DNA from: Hymenopellis radicata
Lineage: Eukaryota > Basidiomycota > Agaricomycetes > Agaricales > Physalacriaceae
Length of the DNA: 11,541 nt
NCBI GenBank assembly: GCA_015501595.1
Contig: JADNRX010001296.1
Location: forward strand, 1 to 11,541
Reading direction: 5' to 3'
In this document: positions 8,483 to 11,541 of the stretch, in pieces
Layout: each line of letters opens with the position of its first letter
How positions within the stretch are numbered: the first letter of the stretch is position 1
Translations under genes and position numbers: made by a program
The notes under the pieces: generated by a model
Database searches by the model: none
Told to the model about the DNA's origin: nothing
What the model saw: only the letters and a program-made list of their open reading frames with translations

Positions 8483-8606
8483 CGTAGCATTAGCACCACC
8501 AAATTTATTTGCTTTTGATTTCCTTTTGGCGACCCACTCTTGAGTCGGTTTCGGAGCCTTGAGCTCCTGACTGTGCACCAGAGGCGCGCGGCGACCTCCT
8601 TAAAGG

Positions 8607-8620
8607 CGGAGATATCTCCG
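8607..8620. repeat. 14-bp perfect palindrome CGGAGATATCTCCG
   Basis: The sequence is self-complementary along its whole length and lies about 125 bp after the LINE ORF stop. LINE 3' tails often fold into stem-loops recognised by their own reverse transcriptase, so it may be part of that structure; this is inference from position only. Confidence 0.6.
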
Positions 8621-8711
8621 TGAGTACTTAGTGCATGGCGTGAAGGCTGGAGTTCGCCACTTACAACGCTTTCACACCCGGCCGTTCCTGATAGGGACCT
8701 TGTGCCGGCTT

Positions 8712-8732
8712 CTACCTACCTACCTACCTACC
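8712..8732. repeat. (CTAC)5 microsatellite
   Basis: Five tandem CTAC units plus one base occur about 230 bp after the LINE stop codon. Many LINEs end in a short tandem repeat instead of poly(A), so this could mark the 3' end of the element (about 8732), although it may be an unrelated simple repeat. Confidence 0.8.
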
Positions 8733-9377
8733 ACACATTCGAGGAATGTGGTCGTTTCCTATCATTCTCGCGGTACTCGAATACAGGTGCAAGTAATGTC
8801 CGACTACACTACTTGCGCATCCACTATCCGCACGCTCTTCAGTAGTCGCGCCCAGCTTGCCTTATTGTAAAATTGAGAATTTTGCTGCGAGGGCCTGAGG
8901 AATGATGGGATCTTGAATGCCTGTGATCGGTCCGAGTAGGCCTACAGATGGACTAATAAACAACAACAATCCTTCCTTCCTGTACTGAATCACTCTGGAC
9001 GCCACGCTTCGCCTGTGTTGCTTATTGAAGCTCTTTGAAGAAGCCGGGTGTATGGAGTGGTGGCGTCTATCTGTATCTGACTCATATGGTTGTCGCGAAC
9101 CTTGTTTCGTCGATATGCTGTCACATAGAACAAGATGGTCCGGCATCGCGGATGAGATGAAGGTAATAATAGTACCCTCCAAGACGTACAAATTAATAAA
9201 TTAATGCGTGTCCTGATACAAAATATCTACAGCTTTAACAGATCGTGACGTTCATGAGCACACAGATTCCTCAATACGGGATAGTCATAGTCTTATGCAG
9301 TCACCAGGATAGAATCGATGTGTAGTACATTGGGGTGTTTGCATCAAGACTGAGTTGTACAGGTATGTATTACATAG

Positions 9378-11518
9378 CTACGTTTCTTCTTCTGGCGAAC
9401 CTGCCTTGTGCATGCTGGTCTTCCAATAGTTCTCTCCATAAGACAAGGTGAGTTCATTGCGGCCATCGACAGGCGGCTCTGGGATGAGGTCAACTCGCAG
9501 CGGCAGACGACAGACGGTCTCACCCACCTGTTCTGAGCACAATGTGTTTCTCTTCATTCGCGTGGATGACTGAAAAGATGCATAGATGAGCAACCTGAGA
9601 AGGGCCAATAGCAATCAACCCACCATGAGCGACGCAGTTTGCATATTGGTCTCGACGTTTTGAGTGTTTGCTCTTCTTCTTGTTCGACTTGATCTCTGAC
9701 TCTGGCCTAGCCGGCTTGTCGTTGAGGAACCTGGTTACATTCCCCATCGATGCAGCATCAATGGTGGCCTCATCATTGAGTTCAAACACATAATTTCGAT
9801 GCATGTGTTTTGAAATGATTTCCTCCAGCTTCGAGGTCTTATCGATTTCCTTGATTTGGCCATGATATTCTGCGGCGTAAGGGTACACTTGAAAAAGGAG
9901 ATGCCATGTAGCTCACCACCGAGATAGGTGTTTGCCTCCAGAACATCGCTCGAAGATGAGAAAGCTCCGCTGCCATATTTAGATTGTCGAATGCAGATCA
10001 AGTCCTGGTATTTGAATGAGTAGTTGACAGTGCGTGAGACCTGAAAGAGGTGCTTACATCCTTGGTGGTAGCACGCTGTACATCTACGTTATTGCAGAGG
10101 CGGCTATGACCTGGACCAAAATCAAAGTCAGTAGCATAGCACTTGGACTCCCATCCCATACCTGGAGATGGGCCTTTGGTATCAACGCTTTTCCATGCTA
10201 TCTGGTTCCTGTGAGAGATCAAGTTTAGAGACTTCCAGTAGGAGGCTACACGGGACAAACCTCGCTCCGCATTTGCGGCATAATTCTGGATCACACTCTT
10301 GCGCCTGCTGAGCACAAGGGCAGTTGTTGGATATGCTGCATCCCCCCTCCACATAACAGGAGCAGCCCTTTCGCCTACGATCGCCTGTGCATCAATGCTA
10401 GGTTACTAGTATCCAATTGCGAAAATCAGTAGCCACTTACAGGTCAGCGCACAGTTGCAACTACGCAGACACTGGCGTCCCAATAAATAGCACCGACAGT
10501 CTACGACCGTCTCATCGCACGGTCCATCGTGTACGCAGGGGTGAACGCTGCAGAAGACTGGTTACAGAGAGTGCAATTGACTAGGTAAAATCATGGCATA
10601 CGGCAAGGAGAACGATTGCTCGGGCAGCTTTGGAGGACCTCGGGCTTCCGCCAGGTGAGAAGGTCCAGAGGATGTTCTGCAAGAGTCAGGCCTCTTATCA
10701 GCCTGACTCAAGAAGCGCGCGCGGTAAAGGAAAATCTAGTATAGGTTTCAAATTCTGGACCTGGAAGGACTGGAAGTACTATGTACCTTGCTACAAGGCA
10801 GTTTAGATGTAAATGAAAGATCACAGGGTAGGATGTCCGGATCAATCTGTAACACGCCTATGATGAACTGATCTTTGTCGATGTCGGATTCCGCCTGACT
10901 CTGCACGTACATCAGTCTTGGTCAAGATGAAGAAAAAGCCATCTCCTGACCTTTACTTCGTAGCTATCCATATCCAGATGCTTGAAGCAATCATCCCCAC
11001 AGGGGGTAACATCCGAGTCGTGCAGTTCCTCCGCAGACAACTTGGCCATTTTCTGTAAAATGACAGGAAGACGACATCCTGTCGTCTCATCCTTCACCAC
11101 TAACAGAACAGAACAAGATTACTATCGTAGGAAAGCGCTAGTCGCAAAACTCACCTAGATGCGTTCCGCACGCCACACGTTCACATGAGAGACAATACGC
11201 CGGCTCGCAGGTGTTGATAGCGTCAAACACACTCTCAGTCTTCAAGTCGGGGAGCTCTGGATTGTTTCTGATATCATTGAGAATGTCGAGATCCTTCTCT
11301 CCGAACCAATCCAGGCCCTTCGGCCAGTCCCTGTGCGCCACCAAGTTTCAATTCAGGCTTTTTCTCGTCAGAGCACAGATTCACCTTTGAAAAATCGCCC
11401 AGAGCGAGCCGGAGTCATGCCCAACCTTCCCCAACAGGTTGCCCAGTGTGTTGAGCGGAATTTCTGCCTTGTACAACCTCTTGATGATCTCAATTCGCAT
11501 AATCTCGACTAGGCCGAG
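9378..11518 (-). CDS. Enhancer-of-zeste-like histone methyltransferase (PRC2 catalytic subunit type), C-terminal part
   Basis: Members place methyl groups on histone H3 Lys27 in the nucleus as part of PRC2. Thirteen exons in the window: 11518-11385, 11330-11155, 11099-10957, 10900-10787, 10735-10602, 10547-10441, 10384-10261, 10208-10162, 10110-10058, 10004-9917, 9869-9624, 9569-9528, 9478-9378. They sum to 1509 nt (502 codons plus stop TAG). Fragment residues: MCSS-like zinc site 86-144 (CEPAYCLSC, CGTH, TPCGDDCFKHL); SANT2-like 152-200 (IDPDILPCDL, IFLYRARFL); CXC 236-310 (HPCVHDGPC, CRCYLLGRQC, GCSCYVEGGC, CPC, ECDPELCRKCGA); CNNVDVQR 332-339; SET 345-489 (KYGSGAF, GEYHGQI, NYVFELN, DAASMGNVTRFLND, ANC, NELTLSYGENYW). 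The 3' exon starts after an intron running off the window, so the N-terminus is missing here. Oddities: EYHGQ for EYxGE, ND for NH, and a basic insert at about 430-448. Activity on H3K27 is therefore inferred, not assured. Confidence 0.9.
9570..9623 (-). other. Stop-free 54-nt intron in the SET domain
   Basis: On the minus strand it has a GTGGGT donor, CTCAT branch-like site and TTTTCAG acceptor. Removing it joins ANCVAH directly to VIHANEEKHI, which fits SET-domain spacing. It is a multiple of three and contains no stop, so retention would add 18 residues inside the SET domain without breaking the frame. Confidence 0.7.
10111..10161 (-). other. Stop-free 51-nt intron between CXC and SET
   Basis: On the minus strand the signals are GTATGG, CTGAC and GGTCCAG. 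It interrupts the link between the CXC end (KCGAR) and CNNVDVQR. The length is a multiple of three with no stop, so retention would add 17 residues. The splice signals favour removal, but the sequence alone cannot decide. Confidence 0.6.
10683..10709. repeat. 9-bp inverted repeat within exon 5 of the EZH2-like gene
   Basis: GAGTCAGGC (10683-10691) and GCCTGACTC (10701-10709) are perfectly complementary around a 9-nt loop. They lie in coding sequence just after the IFLYRARFL segment and would form a strong hairpin in the transcript. No function is known. Confidence 0.6.
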
Positions 11519-11541
11519 CTGTGAGCGCCACTACTCCAGAA
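11519..11541 (-). other. Acceptor end of an EZH2-like intron, running off the window
   Basis: On the minus strand the last bases read ...GCGCTCACAG before CTCGGCCTAGTC. The upstream frame hits a TAG, while CTCAC plus CAG make a good branch/acceptor pair, so the coding sequence most likely continues in an exon beyond the window edge. Confidence 0.65.

Larger units (their letters stand above)
8483..9377. other. Retrotransposon 3' flank and intergenic region before the EZH2-like gene
   Basis: No gene can be supported. About 8483-8710 is probably the 3' untranslated tail of the LINE relic, with several short hairpins (ACTC-TT-GAGT near 8536, GGAGC-CTTGA-GCTCC near 8553) and the 14-bp palindrome listed separately. 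A minus-strand frame of 109 codons at 8862-9191 has no recognisable motif. An AT-rich palindromic element, ATTAAT-AA-ATTAAT, lies at 9192-9205. The interval 9206-9377 is the probable 3' flank or 3'UTR of the minus-strand EZH2-like gene; no AATAAA was seen there on that strand. Confidence 0.5.

Noticed and set aside
8862..9191. 109-codon minus-strand frame downstream of the EZH2-like gene
   Set aside because: No recognisable domain and no intron pattern; probably chance in AT-balanced intergenic sequence.
9998..10354. A separate small minus-strand protein of 118 codons
   Set aside because: It is an unspliced read through EZH2-like exons 7-9. Its start is out of frame with the CXC cysteines, whereas the spliced model gives a continuous CXC domain.

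Overview
The window looks like nuclear DNA of a basidiomycete fungus, most likely an agaricomycete. Three things point there. Introns are very short and uniform (12 in one gene, 47-56 nt, GT...AG with CTNAY-type branch sites). There are F-box/leucine-rich proteins of the kind expanded in mushroom genomes. There is also a stand-alone kinase-like gene and a LINE relic. No rRNA, tRNA, CRISPR array or bacterial-type operon is visible. All recognisable host genes lie on the minus strand.

Layout. 1-948 is a tandem array of a ~433-bp unit (two near-complete copies and the start of a third). Each full copy carries, on the minus strand, exon-like open stretches with well-formed intron signals. 932-1087 is a perfect-looking 78-bp tandem duplication. 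1088-1975 has no supportable gene. 1976-3109 (minus) is an intact, intronless, divergent protein-kinase-like gene with a 21-bp inverted repeat just upstream. 3459-5400 (minus) is an F-box/LRR-type gene needing two short introns, or one intron and one frameshift, to read through. 5874-7434 (minus) is a second F-box gene, badly decayed: six recognisable segments in shifting frames plus in-frame stops. 7847-8482 (plus) is the 3' end of a non-LTR retrotransposon reverse-transcriptase ORF with its C-terminal zinc-finger motif and an internal stop. 8483-9377 has a palindrome and a CTAC microsatellite but no clear gene.

9378-11541 (minus) is the most informative locus: the C-terminal 502 codons, in 13 exons, of an Enhancer-of-zeste (EZH2/KMT6-like) histone methyltransferase. 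It has an MCSS-like zinc-binding part, a SANT2-like region, a complete CXC domain and a terminal SET domain; the 5' end lies outside the window. The SET domain is atypical: ND replaces NH in the NHSxxPNC knot and a lysine-rich loop is inserted there.

The genes form no obvious cluster or pathway. The region reads as fungal accessory sequence (F-box family turnover, retrotransposon debris, tandem duplications) beside a chromatin regulator. All functional statements come from motif reading; no database search was possible.
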